From Proliferodiscus dingleyae (lineage: Eukaryota > Ascomycota > Leotiomycetes > Helotiales > Lachnaceae): a DNA stretch of 64,000 bases. Made by a program: the position numbers and the translations under genes. This document shows, piece after piece, positions 1 through 10,562 of this stretch. Every line of letters starts with the position of its first letter. Position 1 is the stretch's first letter. Below the pieces are notes generated by a model. It did not search any database. It was not told the DNA's origin and saw nothing but the letters and a program-made list of their open reading frames with translations. The DNA is taken from contig QYAK01000008.1 of NCBI GenBank assembly GCA_003988795.1, positions 1 through 64,000 of the forward strand. The letters are read 5' to 3'.

Positions 1-277
1 CCCCCCAACACATCATCCTCCCGCTTCATATAGCACTTTTGTATATTCACCCCCCGTACAAAGACGAACCGCCCGAAGAGATAGAAAGCTTGAAATAACC
101 ACGCCCGCCTACCTTACTGGCGGCCGAAGGACACTGCAACTCGACGCTGGGGGAGGCGAGCGCAGTGGGAGGAGAGGAAGAAGGCTCGAATCAAGCCACA
201 CAGCCATCTGCTTCCGCGCCAGTACGTCACAGGACTGCTTGCTGTGGAGAAGAGAAAGCAGAGAGGAGAAGCTTCCC
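1..277. promoter_or_regulatory. Left-edge upstream region of the ZIP transporter gene
   Basis: These 277 bases precede the inferred ATG of the zinc transporter. No conserved reading frame is visible in them. Purine-rich tracts near 158-185 and 240-270 fit a promoter plus 5' leader. I recognise no defined zinc-responsive element. The left edge cuts off whatever lies further upstream. Confidence 0.35.
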
Positions 278-1741
278 ATGGCCGGATATACAGTCACTGT
301 CGACTGCGATTCCGGTAATGACTATGATGGCAGGTTAGGAGTGCGGATCTCCTCCATCTTTGTGATAGGGTTCGGGTCACTGCTAGGTCTGTCAAATCTC
401 TTCACCAGCGATAAGAGACTCGCATCTGATTTCTATATTTAGGCGCCTTATTACCCGTTGCAGCTGCTCGGACGAAGAGGTTGAGTGTGCCACCGCTGGC
501 TTTTTTCATTACCAAATACTTTGGTTCTGGCGTCATCATCGCTACTGCGTTCATACATGTAAGTTCTCAAATCGGCGCGGACCACGGGCTGTCCCCTCAT
601 CAATCAGAGCATGCACACCATTGTGCATCTCTATTTGCTAGATGGTGACTGATAAATTCTTAGTTGCTCTCGCCTGCCAATGAAGCCCTCAACTCGCCAT
701 GTAACACTGGTGCTGTAACGAGTTATGATTGGGTACAAGGCATCGCGTTGATGACAATATTCCTGATGTTCTTTATCGAGCTCATGGCAGCTCGCTTCGA
801 TGTATTTGGAGAGCACGCTCACGACCTCGAGGCATCCGACCCGGCAAAGAAGCTTGTCAAGCGAAATGAGAAGCACCAGAAGATGACGGTCATGGCTGGC
901 TCCAACGCCGCTGTTCTGGGAGAACCTTCGCCCCATGGACTTGAGACTGGGCCCTCGCATGAAGCTCTGAGCACTATTTCCGACGCGGATGCTGCCCTTG
1001 GCGTGCAGCATAAGCCGACCAATCATATTCCTGGACGACCAGACGACTTGTCATATCCTCCTGGAGGGGAGGACCATCTTGGACATCAGAGAGAGCACAT
1101 GTTGGATGACGACCACTTTGCGGCGCAGATGACAGCTATCTTCATACTCGAGTTCGGCGTCATTTTCCATTCGATATTCATCGGCCTCACGCTGGCAGTC
1201 ACTGGAAGCGAGTTCAACATCTTGTATATCGTTCTTTCCTTCCACCAAACTTTCGAAGGCCTAGGTCTTGGTTCCAGACTTGCTACTGCTAAATGGCCCC
1301 AGAGGAAACGCTGGATGCCGTGGGCTCTGGGTACTGCATATGGACTGTCTACACCCATTGCTATCGCCATTGGGCTTGGCGTCCGACAGTCCTTTGAGCC
1401 TGGCAGCCAACAGACACGCATCGTCAATGGCGTCTTCGACTCGATTTCTGCCGGCATCCTCATCTACACGGGGTTAGTGGAACTTATGGCACATGAATTC
1501 ATGTTCAATCCAGAAATGCGTAAGAGCTCCATTAAGATGATGTTGTTTGCTTTTCTCTGCATGTGCATTGGTGCGGGACTGATGGCGTTACTTGGGAAAT
1601 GTGAGTTGATCATCCCTTTTCTCTACAAATTGTGATAAGCATTGGCGGGCCTCTATAAGACATACTTGATGACCGCACGAATAAGTGCTCGAGATCTTGT
1701 AGCCATTTATACTGATCTTGGTGCCTGATTTAGGGGCTTGA
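278..1741 (+). CDS. ZIP-family plasma-membrane zinc transporter (Zrt1/Zrt2-like)
   Basis: Predicted 389-residue ZIP (SLC39/Zrt) transporter that imports zinc, probably at the plasma membrane. Exons: 278-386, 443-558, 664-1600, 1734-1741. The frame closes exactly when joined. The start Met opens MAGYTVTVDCDSGNDYDG, a conserved-looking N-terminus. Exon 2 supplies TM1-TM2, including FFITKYFGSGVIIATAFIH. A long polar loop with scattered His (residues about 115-220) separates TM3 from TM4. The metal-site helices carry HSIFIGL (His near 244) and HQTFEGLGLG (His near 269). The 8-nt last exon gives the usual C-terminal GKWA; without that splice the frame would read through into a different tail. The first intron has a weak donor (GTCTGT). 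Family and transport mode are secure; which metal it prefers in vivo is inferred. Confidence 0.9.
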
Positions 1742-2470
1742 ACGACACCGATTTGAGAGGTTTAATGATATCTTTTGTTGGGATCCCCGGGAATCTGTGA
1801 CGATGTGTTACAACACCCGTTTCGTGTAACAATGTCTATGTTGCGGGGAATGGTATCTTCAATGAGGAAGTAGGAAGAAGAGTAGATGGTATCTGAAGCG
1901 TTAATGGGCATTTGGATGAAATCCGGTGTCGAGGAGACCAGAAGAGGACAGGCGGCTCCGTGCCCTGGCACGCATAGCAATGCGAGGTGCTGCTACGTGG
2001 ATGATAGGCAGCAAATTAAGGTCTTCAAGCTTCACTCAAGTCTCTTTAGAAGATAGGGTTTTGAAGTTTGGGATTCCCGTCTATAGCTATTCACTGGTGA
2101 TCTCAATAGACACCATGCGGTTCCGGAGCGAAACCGCTTGTCCCGGGTTCTTATTAGCCTTACGACCGCTAATTCCGGACCGATGGGCCTGGATAGGTAT
2201 TTTGCTCCCCTTTTGTCCTCCTGCTCTTCTCGTATCTTTTGTGAGCACTATGTGTGACAGGTGGGATTAAGTACGTGAATGTCGGGAGGTTTTCGTTGTT
2301 TTTCACCGACCTGTGTCTATACAGCCCAGCCAGTTGGGAGAGTTCTCTACTACAAAGATCAGGTTTTTCGTCACTCGATGAATGAGAATTGCAATTTCTG
2401 CCTATAACCTTTCTTACATATCAAGACTTTTTTGCAATTGACACTGTTTGTATAACCAATAAACTCAAAA
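1742..2470. other. Intergenic, downstream of ZIP and upstream of SDR
   Basis: About 730 bases with no coding sequence I can support. Short open frames here have no family resemblance. The last 40 bases are A-rich and run into caaaATGgc, a good fungal start context for the next gene. Confidence 0.5.
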
Positions 2471-3549
2471 ATGGCACCACAGAGTGAGACTATGCACCCG
2501 TATGCAGCAGCTCATGTAGACCCTCAAGGTGAGGGAGATGCGCGTCCTACTGCATTACAGATCATCAAAGACCTCGATCTCACCAACAAAATGACAGACA
2601 AGGTCATGCTTGTTACTGGAGCCTCATCTGGAATTGGCATTGAAACAGTGCGAGCACTGCATGCGACAGGAGCACATATTCATATGCAAGTTCGGGATAT
2701 GGAGAAAGGTAAAGAGGTCTTGGAAGAAATCAAAGGATCTAGTGAAGGAACGGGAGAGATCGATCTCATAAAAACAGACTTGGACTCATTTGCTTCTATC
2801 CGCGCTGGAGTAGATGAATTTCTAAGAAAGAGCAAGCAGCTCAACATTCTCGTCAACAACGCAGGTATATCCTCTTGATCACAATTCTCGTCCCCTCCTC
2901 ACAGCTTTCAGGAATCCGCAACCCACCGGAAGGCAAGACAGTCGACGGCTACGAGACCCAATTCGGCACCAACCACCTGGGCCACTTCCTCCTGACCCAG
3001 CTCCTGCTGCCCACACTCCTCTCCTCCTCCACCCCACGCTTCAACTCGCGCATCTTGAACGTCACCTCAGGTGCACACCGCCGCAGCGGCCCCATCCACT
3101 TCGACAATCTCAATCTCGAGGGCATCTACACCCCGCGCCTCGGCTACGCACAGTCCAAGACGGCCAACATCCTCCACGCGAACCAGCTCGAGCGGCTCTA
3201 CGGTCCGCGGGGCGTGCACGCCGTGTCCGTGTCCCCCGGCGCCATCCTGTCTCGGGCGCAGCGCTACGACGATCCAGCGGAGCTAGAGAAGGTGAAGGAG
3301 AAGATCTGGCGCGTGTTGAAGAGTCAGGCACAGGGCGCCGCGACGACGGTCTGGGCGGCTGTGGCGCCGGTGTTGGAGGGCAGGGGCAGGCTCTATCTTG
3401 AGGATTGTGGGGTAGGCGAGGGCCCGGTGCCAGATGGAAATGAGATGTTTACCGGGGGTTATGCGGAGTTTGCTTTTGATGAGAGGGCGGAGAGTAGGTT
3501 GTGGGAGGTTAGTCGTGAGATAGTTGGGGCTGAGGATAAGGGGGTTTGA
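2471..3549 (+). CDS. Short-chain dehydrogenase/reductase, retinol-dehydrogenase/WWOX-like
   Basis: Predicted 343-residue NAD(P)(H)-dependent oxidoreductase of the classical SDR family. Exons: 2471-2864 and 2912-3549. The 47-nt intron falls inside the NNAG motif, and the frame closes. Visible motifs: cofactor-binding TGASSGIG (residues 49-56), NNAG (about 129-132), an active-site Ser in the NVTSG segment (about 184), and YAQSK with catalytic Tyr210 and Lys214. FGTNHLGHFLLTQLLLP is typical of the WWOX/retinol dehydrogenase-like branch common in fungi. Exon 2 is markedly more GC-rich than exon 1. The substrate cannot be told from sequence. There is no signal peptide and no clear membrane segment, so a cytosolic enzyme is likely. 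Confidence 0.85.
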
Positions 3550-3880
3550 ATTGGTGATGCGGTATGGTATTTGTGAGTGAGGAAGTGTATAAGTTGGTGA
3601 GAACACTTGGCTCTGTTTTTTTATAGTTGTTTTTGTCCAAGACGATGCACTAATTATGAAGCTTTCATCTGCATTACACTATCCAAGTCAAACCCCCGCC
3701 AACCTAAGAACCCAAGATAATAGCTCGAAAGACTTCGGAGCATAGAGGACTATTGCCACAGATGATTTCGTAGGAGAGTGTTCATTCGCCTGACGCCAAC
3801 GCGGAGCTTCCCGGTATTGCAGACCATTTTATCTCATATTACACTTCTTGTCAATTCTTTCCGTCATAAACAAGATATCA
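3550..3880. other. Convergent intergenic region between SDR and globin-like gene
   Basis: This 331-bp gap lies between two convergent stop codons and should hold both 3' UTRs and polyadenylation signals. No gene is seen. Confidence 0.5.
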
Positions 3881-4023
3881 TTAACCAGAGAAAGGACATT
3901 TCACAACACCACGCAGTCCCTCGCCACCACCGACCACTGCCTCACTCGACTCTATTGAACTCTCCCCGATATAGTGTCTCGCGAAAAGATCATTCTGAAT
4001 CCTATCCATTGATGCAAAGTTAG

Positions 4024-4058
<35 letters not shown>

Positions 4059-4879
4059 ATCAATCATACCAAAAACAAGTAGAAGGAAAAATGGCAAGAC
4101 AAGACAAGATAAGAACATACCAAAGCACTTTATTAAAAGCTCTCATAACCTTCGCCTTGGTGGCACTATCAATCCCATCCATCTCCATTACCGCCCCGAC
4201 TACAATATCCTCCACGTAGCCCAGCAGCGCACCCATGTGTATATACTCGACCCGCAGCTCTGGCCTCTTCTCTCGGTGCTTGAAGCCCGGTTTACCAGTA
4301 TGCATGATGCCGACATTGTTGAGGTATGTCCAGAAGGAGCTTGTAGGGCTCAGGTCTGTGGTGCTCACGAGACGGACGAGGTAATTCTATTAGATATTCC
4401 CTTTCATGTTAGTTAGTTGATCTTTCAAGATAAATCCAATATCCAAGTTTCTGGCATTACTCTTATCCTTCATTCCTCTTGTTCTTATATTTTATCTAGT
4501 TCCTCTTCTCTTCTTTTTATCTTCTCTTATTCTTTTTTTTTTTTTTTTTGAGAATCTCTAGTCTCCGAGAATAGTGTCTTCTCACCTTCAAGAAATCCTT
4601 GCGCAGCGCAATCTGCGGGTGCTCCAACGTCAACTCCTGTACGTCTTTCACTGTCTCGCCCTCATAATCCGTGTTCTTGGGCACGAATGCCTTGGCAGTG
4701 ATGTCGTAGGAGAGCAGTTTCTTGTAGACGGCGTCGAGGATGGTGGGGACCAGGGGCGCGACCAGGGGCTTTGCAGCCAGGAGAGCGGCTTTGTCATCTT
4801 CTGTGAGGTTGAGGAATGAAGAAAGGTAGGTGATGCGCGAGGGCAGGTCTTCGAGGGATGAAGAATCTATGTGTTGCAT
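3881..4879 (-). CDS. Globin-sensor (protoglobin-like) domain protein
   Basis: Predicted 226-residue single-domain protein that I match to the fungal protoglobin/globin-sensor family, small haem-binding globin-fold proteins of uncertain role (gas binding or redox sensing). Exons on the minus strand: 4879-4586, 4386-4121, 4001-3881; the summed frame closes. Recognition rests on the N-terminal segment YLSSFLNLTEDDKAALLAAK, the VPTILDAVYKKLLSYD helix, the HPQIALRKDFLKNYL segment spliced across intron 1, and VGIMHTGKPGFKHR. A His near the VGIMHTG segment is a candidate proximal haem ligand, but I cannot confirm it. No signalling domain is attached. The acidic and glycine-rich C-terminus after FARHYIGE looks disordered. 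Both introns contain simple repeats: (GA)15 in the second and a 17-base homopolymer in the first. Confidence 0.7.
4026..4055. repeat. (TC)15 microsatellite inside an intron
   Basis: A perfect dinucleotide run of 30 bases on the + strand. On the coding strand of the globin-like gene it is (GA)15, within the intron 4002-4120. Confidence 0.97.
4533..4549. repeat. T17 homopolymer inside an intron
   Basis: An uninterrupted run of 17 T on the + strand, read as A17 in the transcript, within the 199-nt first intron (4387-4585) of the globin-like gene. Length may be unreliable because homopolymers are prone to sequencing error. Confidence 0.9.
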
Positions 4880-5620
4880 TGTAATAGCGGAGTAATTAGG
4901 TTGGAAGTTCGATTTCAGGGGGAATTGGGATATATTTGGGTTTTTTTACGTTTGTTCTCGTTTTCTCTTGTAGGGAATTCTTTCGAGATAAGGAGAATCG
5001 AGTCTAGATAAGTGTGCTCAATGATGATGGCTGAACACTAACGTAGCAGGTAAAAGTTATATGAAATCAGGACGTAGGACTAAGACGCATTCACAGCGAT
5101 CTACTAGACCTACTTTTATATTCAAACAAGAGCATACTACAATCTGCTGTTGGTTCTTGAGAGAAAATACACCTCCAAGGAGATACGGAGATACATACAC
5201 AGCATATAGGATGCTACGTTGACAACTGTAGTCAAGGGTTCAAGGTGGGGTTGTATTCTGCTGTAGGATAAAGCTGCCTGTCGTTGAAGTGGCCTATGGG
5301 AGGAACTTCCGTTCCTCGCCTAAATTGTGAGTCAAGGGACATACGACCACCTTCAAATCATCGTACGACTATTACTACTACAAATGCCTTACGAGACTGC
5401 TGCGAAAATGAAACGGCAAGACCAGATTAGTTTTGTTTGTTTACATTTTCAATTCTTCTCGTGACAGGAAGACATCTACTGAATTTCAAGCGCTGGGTAT
5501 TCTCGTGCTCTATGCTGCGTAACATCATCCCATCATATCCCACGGAAAAATGCCGATTTTGAAATATGAACTTCCTCGCAGTGGTATATAGTCCATCTCA
5601 ACATCCATCGTGTCTCTTTT
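4880..5620. promoter_or_regulatory. Upstream region of the globin-like gene and 3' flank of the WD40 gene
   Basis: A 741-bp gap between tandem minus-strand genes. It must contain the globin-like promoter and the WD40 gene's 3' UTR. No conserved reading frame or RNA gene was seen. Confidence 0.45.
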
Positions 5621-8600
5621 CTACTCTGCCGTAGTCCCGCATTTGGTACAGACAAGTCTTTGCCCTTTCCCAGCGACTTTTCGAGCTCTGAAATCTTTCC
5701 GCCCACATTTTTTACATGAGAGAGCTTCGCCCTCACTTTCATCCTCTATCTCACCAGATGCTGTTCCCTCATCGCTGCTCAGCTTGCTTACTTCGCTTGT
5801 CGCTCTTCCGTTTGGCGGTCGTAACGCATGCATATTCAGTTTGGAATCGGGCGGGTAATTAGTCTGGGACTTCCACGATGCCGGATTCCAAAATTGATAG
5901 CTTTTTCCAGGAGCATCTGCTTTCGACCCATTCTCATCACTTGCGCTCTGGAAGCTGAAACTTGGGGTAGGCGGCTGACTAATATTGTTACTTGATATCT
6001 TGTATATGCTTTGCGGAGGGCTTGTCGTTGCAATACTGGAAGTAGTTTGCGTAAGTGTAGTACCTGCGTATTGCTGCTGTCGCGCGATGCTGGCAAGATT
6101 ATTATGAGAGTTCGCGGTCGACTGAGAGTTTCTGTTGATCTTGCCAGGAGATATGCTCCGGTCAGTTCGACTTGGCTGAGGCCCACTTCGAGGACTATTA
6201 TCCATAACAGAATTTCGCCATGACAAAATACGATCAGATTGCATATGAGGTCCGGTCAACGAGTTTTGCGATACAGAATTACGCCGTGAGTGAGAGCCGC
6301 CAGAAGCACGGGTTCTTATAGAATTACTACGGCCCAGCATCTTTTTAGAAAAGGTAGAGCCTGTCTCCCACATGTCGTTGCGGCGCTTTTGATAAGCACT
6401 GGAAAATACGTCAGCCTTGTCTAGTAAATTGTATTGTCATCCAAGAGTTAACAGCATGCTTCTCAGCATGTGAAAATGCAAGGGCACGTACCAGTCCTGA
6501 CGGAAAACTTTGATACCACCCAAATAATCTGCAGTGATGATGATATTCCCATCTGGATGTGTAGTCCGGGCAAGATATGCAGGAGACTCTTCGGGCTTCT
6601 TTGCTTGACTTTCGCTGACAGGGTCAGAATTCCTCTTTTCAGAATCATCTCGAGGAGGCATTGATGACGCATTTGACTCTTCTCTGCTTAGCAACATGAC
6701 AGGTGGGGGGTTGCATAGATCATAGATAGGATCTCCCGACGCGCTAAGTAGTTGTCTTGTCTTTGTTGGAGCAATGATCGCGGCAGTGACCATGTCTGAA
6801 TGAGCCTCAAAAAACTCTACAGGTCTCTTCTCCTTGTTGTCGCCTTCGACGGGTGCCGTATGCCAAATATAGGCTTTTCGATCCTCGCTACCACATATAA
6901 CATAGTGGGCGTCATCACTAAAACTTGCATTGATCTGACTGCAGGTATTTTCGTGGCCTCTGAATTTCGTCTCCAAGCTCTTGTCTCTCAAGTTGTACAT
7001 TCGAACGCGAGAATCGTTGCTTGTTATCAAGACTTTCATGTCGCCATCTGGGTCACCCGGAAGCGTTGCTGTCCGAATCCCAGTGATCTTGCTTCCTTTG
7101 GCATTCTTGCCCCTGGATGAACGCACATGAATTTGGGTATTATACTTCAGCCCCTCCGTTTCGTAGAACAAACAAAGCCCGCTTAGAACCCCAGCCATAG
7201 CTGTCTTGCCATCAGGAGTAAAAGCCACCGCAGTTATCAGATCGGGGAGTTGGTTCCAAAATGCCACACTCTTGTCAGGAATGCTCCACAATCGCAAGAC
7301 TGAATCAAGTGATCCCGCAAGAAAGAATCGGTCATCCGTAGGATGGAACGCAATCGAAGTAACAAAATCCTTATGTTTGAAGGTGCAAAGGCACTCTTTC
7401 CTACTAATATGCCATAAGCGAACCGTCTTATCCATAGACGAAGACAGCAAGAAATTATTTTTACTCCAGCTCAGATCTAATACATCCCCCGTATGGCCTC
7501 GGAACTCTTGTATCGGCTTCGACCTAAACACAGGAGCACTGAGACGTTCACCTCCAGAAGTATTTGATACATCTTCATCATGTTCATGAGATCGTCTCTC
7601 ATCCGGTGTTGAAATCACGGCCCAGACTCTCACAGTTTGGTCACGACCGGCTGCTGCAAGGTATTTGCCGTCCTTGCTGAACTCTGTTGCCCATACAGCT
7701 CCGTCAGATTTATGCGATTTCGACAATTTCGCTTGGCCTGTACGGACTTCGGTTGTGGTGATGCCTGGCGTCTTTTCACCACTCGCCTCGCCCTTCGTGC
7801 CGCTCAGCTCTTGAGCCAGAAACATGCGATTGAACTCCCTCGTCTTCTTGTTGTGCGCTCGGACTTTAATGTACCGTGGCGGTTCCTTATGAAGGGGCAT
7901 GTACCCATTAGCACCGACGGAAGAGGAGAAGACATGGGCATTCGTTCCTTCCATGCGTGCATCGCCTAATTCAGATTCATCGTCATCGCCATCTAAAGAT
8001 TGATCCTTTTTCTTCCCACCGATTATGCTAAAGCGACTGAGGAACGAAACACCTTTCCTATAAATATGTCATTAGCCCCTGTATGTTATATGCTTAATTT
8101 ATAGACTAGCATAATAAGCAAGCCACAATTGCAAGTGCTCAGTAAGCCTGCCTTGCCAATGTGCGCCGCCCGTGCCATTTGTCAGATAAGAGGGCTCACT
8201 TTTTTTCCTTGCCGGGAATGCTATCGCTTCGATTTATTTCGGGCGTCAATTGCCGTCCTGGAGTGCCTATTTCCGGACTAACAGGACTTCCAACTTCGGC
8301 GTTGGTAGTGTCGACCGTGCCAACATTCCGCAACTTTGAAGGTATCGTATTCTCGGTGTTCGTCCGCTTGAGAATATGCTATGACCACGTATCAGCGATA
8401 CCTCCTTTCGATATCGTCCAAGCATCATTGACATTATGCCCTGCCGTTATATGGTGGAAGCGAGAATTTGGGAAGCCTACATGTGAGAGGGGGTCGATAG
8501 AAGTCGAGACTCGCCCTGTTGGAGAAGAGGGTTTTGAAGCAGTAAAATCTTTGCTTGAATGATTGCGGATTATTTTGACGGGAGATTTCTGCCCGTTGGA

Positions 8601-8886
8601 CTGTGCATTGCCTAATGTGGTAGCAATAGGAATTAGTAGAAGTACAAGAGCCAGAAGGGGAAGTAATGGTATTGGGACATCTTCAAAATGGTGCGGAACA
8701 ACATCTTCGGATGTATACAGAGATTTTCTTTGCAAAAATATACCCACCTTCTGAAGAGGTTGCGGATCTCGGCCTTCCTGAGTGCCCGCCATCCGTTGTG
8801 TTCGAGGGGGAATCCACGCCCGAGGTTGCACTCCCGTCGAGCGTGTGCGCATCGATCACCTTGATCTTTGGCAGTACGTCAGACAT
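5621..8886 (-). CDS. WD40-repeat protein, WDR44/DGR2 family, with C-terminal zinc ribbon
   Basis: Predicted 930-residue WD40 protein matching the fungal relatives of human WDR44 and yeast Dgr2. Human WDR44 is a Rab11 effector; the fungal role is poorly known. Exons (minus): 8886-8748, 8611-8481, 8378-8200, 8057-6492, 6398-5621; frame sums to 931 codons. The N-terminus MSDVLPKIKVIDAHTLDG and the Ser/Pro-rich motif GRVSTSIDPLSH precede the conserved block VFSSSVGANGYMP and PPRYIKVRAHNKKTREFNRM. WD repeats follow, for example WATEFSKDGKYLAAAGRDQT and FRGHTGDVLDLSWSKNNFLL, ending at GGIKVFRQD. A Ser-rich tail of about 230 residues ends in CKKCGRKDFRARK then CTKCG, two CxxC knuckles resembling a zinc ribbon. 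Exon structure came from phase and conservation; the first two splice junctions are the least certain. Confidence 0.85.
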
Positions 8887-9082
8887 GACCTATCAAGTTC
8901 CATCTGTCCATCAAAATGCTTGTCCCAGTGCAATTGGGCGGTGGGCCGCGAAGAATTTACGGCGCGAGACCTGGGTATTTGAGCGCAGACGATCCGAAGA
9001 TGCCGGAGAAGCGCTTTGCGAGTCGGAGGTCGTGAGAAGAGGTGGGTGAGGAAGATGTGAAGTGTGGACGAAGGGGCGCAAC

Positions 9083-9106
9083 GAGAAGATGAGAAGATGA
9101 GAAGAT
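9083..9106. repeat. 8-bp tandem repeat, three units (GAGAAGAT)
   Basis: Three perfect copies of gagaagat in the divergent promoter region upstream of the WD40 gene. Confidence 0.95.
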
Positions 9107-9140
9107 GAGACAACACCAGAGTTGAGAGGTTTTAGCAAGG

Positions 9141-9167
9141 TGTGAGAAGTGTGAGAAGTGTGAGAAG
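9141..9167. repeat. 9-bp tandem repeat, three units (TGTGAGAAG)
   Basis: Three perfect copies of tgtgagaag followed by a decayed copy. The unit shares GAGAAG with the neighbouring 8-bp repeat, which suggests local slippage in purine-rich DNA. Confidence 0.95.
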
Positions 9168-9260
9168 TGAGAGAGCGTGGTGGTTGGATGACCGAGCCCC
9201 TGGGCATGAAAGCGCAACTCGTTACTGTTCGCAGGCGGCGGATTCTGGTGACGTCGGTTG

Positions 9261-9282
9261 CTGGAGCTGGAGCTGGAGCTGG
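9261..9282. repeat. 6-bp tandem repeat (CTGGAG), three units plus a partial
   Basis: Three perfect copies of ctggag followed by ctgg, about 310 bp before the deaminase start codon. Confidence 0.95.
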
Positions 9283-9589
9283 TGCTGCTGGACTTCTCCC
9301 TCAGCCACACTTTGGCCCTGACAGCCCCTGATGGCGCTCCTCTTTGGCGGCTCTAGAAACGGGTGCCAAGCAAATGCAAACGTATAAACAACAAACAAAT
9401 ATACTTCCAATGTTCGGTCTTACCAAGCCCCGCAACCAATGTAGTGTTCTTCACGAGTAGGCGAACGAGGAATCTGCGGAGATTGTACTGTAGATCCATG
9501 GGCAGGCTTTTCATATCCCGAGGGAACCAAGCACTGAGTGCATCCTTGGGAAGCTCGCCCGCAACACGTAGCAGCAGCTCACCACAGAC

Positions 9590-10114
9590 ATGGCGCATGG
9601 CACGGAAAGTCCTGGAGCGCAGTCTACGCTCCAGCTTGGATATATGCGAGCCGCTCTTGATCTTGCGCGGAAGTCCCCTCCCAAGCCTACGAACTATCGA
9701 GTTGGAGCTCTCCTTGTTGACTCGACCACCAACTCGGTCCTCGCAACGGGATATACTCTCGAATGCGAGGGGAATACGCATGCGGAACAGTCTTGCTTTA
9801 TAAAGCTTGCCAAGGAGTACAGTGTCGCGGAAGAGCAATTGGGAAACCATTTGCCAAGAGAAACAGTTCTTTACACTACGGTCGAGCCCTGTTCTCTGAG
9901 ACTTAGTGGAAATCTGCCGTGTGTACAAAGAATTCTGAGGTTAGGGACCGCCATCAAGACAGTGTATGTTGGTGTCAAGGAGCCCGAGAAGTTTGTCGGT
10001 GAAAACACCGGGAGGAAGCAGTTGCAAGATGCTGGCATAGAGGTCATACTGGTTGGAGGGCTGGAGACGGAGATCTTAGAGGTTGCTACAGCTGGCCACG
10101 TCGAGGAAAGTTAG
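9590..10114 (+). CDS. CMP/dCMP-type zinc deaminase, DRAP deaminase-like (riboflavin pathway)
   Basis: Single-exon gene for a 174-residue protein of the cytidine/deoxycytidylate deaminase fold. It matches the fungal DRAP deaminase group, which removes the amino group from the diamino-ribitylamino-pyrimidine phosphate in riboflavin synthesis. Zinc site: HAE (residues 64-66, with the proton-shuttling Glu66) and PCSLRLSGNLPC (Cys101 and Cys111). Other family segments are KPTNYRVGALLVD and YVGVKEPEKFVGENTGR. It is a free-standing deaminase with no pseudouridine-synthase-like domain, unlike bifunctional yeast Rib2. The start at 9590 gives a short leader before the fold; Met19 is a possible alternative. 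Family is secure. Substrate is inferred from resemblance, since related deaminases act on free or tRNA nucleotides. Confidence 0.82.
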   Translation: MAHGTESPGAQSTLQLGYMRAALDLARKSPPKPTNYRVGALLVDSTTNSVLATGYTLECEGNTHAEQSCFIKLAKEYSVAEEQLGNHLPRETVLYTTVEPCSLRLSGNLPCVQRILRLGTAIKTVYVGVKEPEKFVGENTGRKQLQDAGIEVILVGGLETEILEVATAGHVEES

Positions 10115-10562
10115 CAGAGCAGCTTTATGGAGTCAACAGGTAATAATGATATGCAACTTTGGAATTCTATGGAAATCTATCCACGATAATGCCTTTGACA
10201 TGGTGGAAGATAGACATCTGGATGAAGATTATGTAGCTCGTGTACAGTATCACGTGCCGTTGGAGCTCCTGGCATCAATTGAGTTTCAGATCTCCTCCAG
10301 AACGTTGAGCTAATGCAAGCTTGACATCTCAAACATCTCGAAATGGCTGGCTTTCATGTCTGGATACCATTGAGACTCAGATAAGCGGATGAACACCAGG
10401 TCCGTTTCCGAAGTCTATGTCGTCATATATCCTGCGAGGCTGCTAGTCGTGTACTAGACAACACTACCTACAGTTCAAAGGCTAACGTCGACTCGTATCA
10501 AAAATGTTGATATACAACACCTTCTTCCTCCCATTTTTGTTACAATAACAAAACTGCCCAAA
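10115..10562. other. Intergenic, deaminase to DUF1295 gene
   Basis: 448 bp between tandem plus-strand genes. No conserved frame. It contains one CACGTG near 10251-10256. Confidence 0.45.

Larger units (their letters stand above)
8887..9589. promoter_or_regulatory. Bidirectional promoter region, WD40 gene / deaminase gene
   Basis: A 703-bp gap between divergent start codons, so it should carry both promoters. It contains three clusters of short tandem repeats (listed separately). Short open frames on both strands are created by these repeats and are not genes. Confidence 0.5.
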
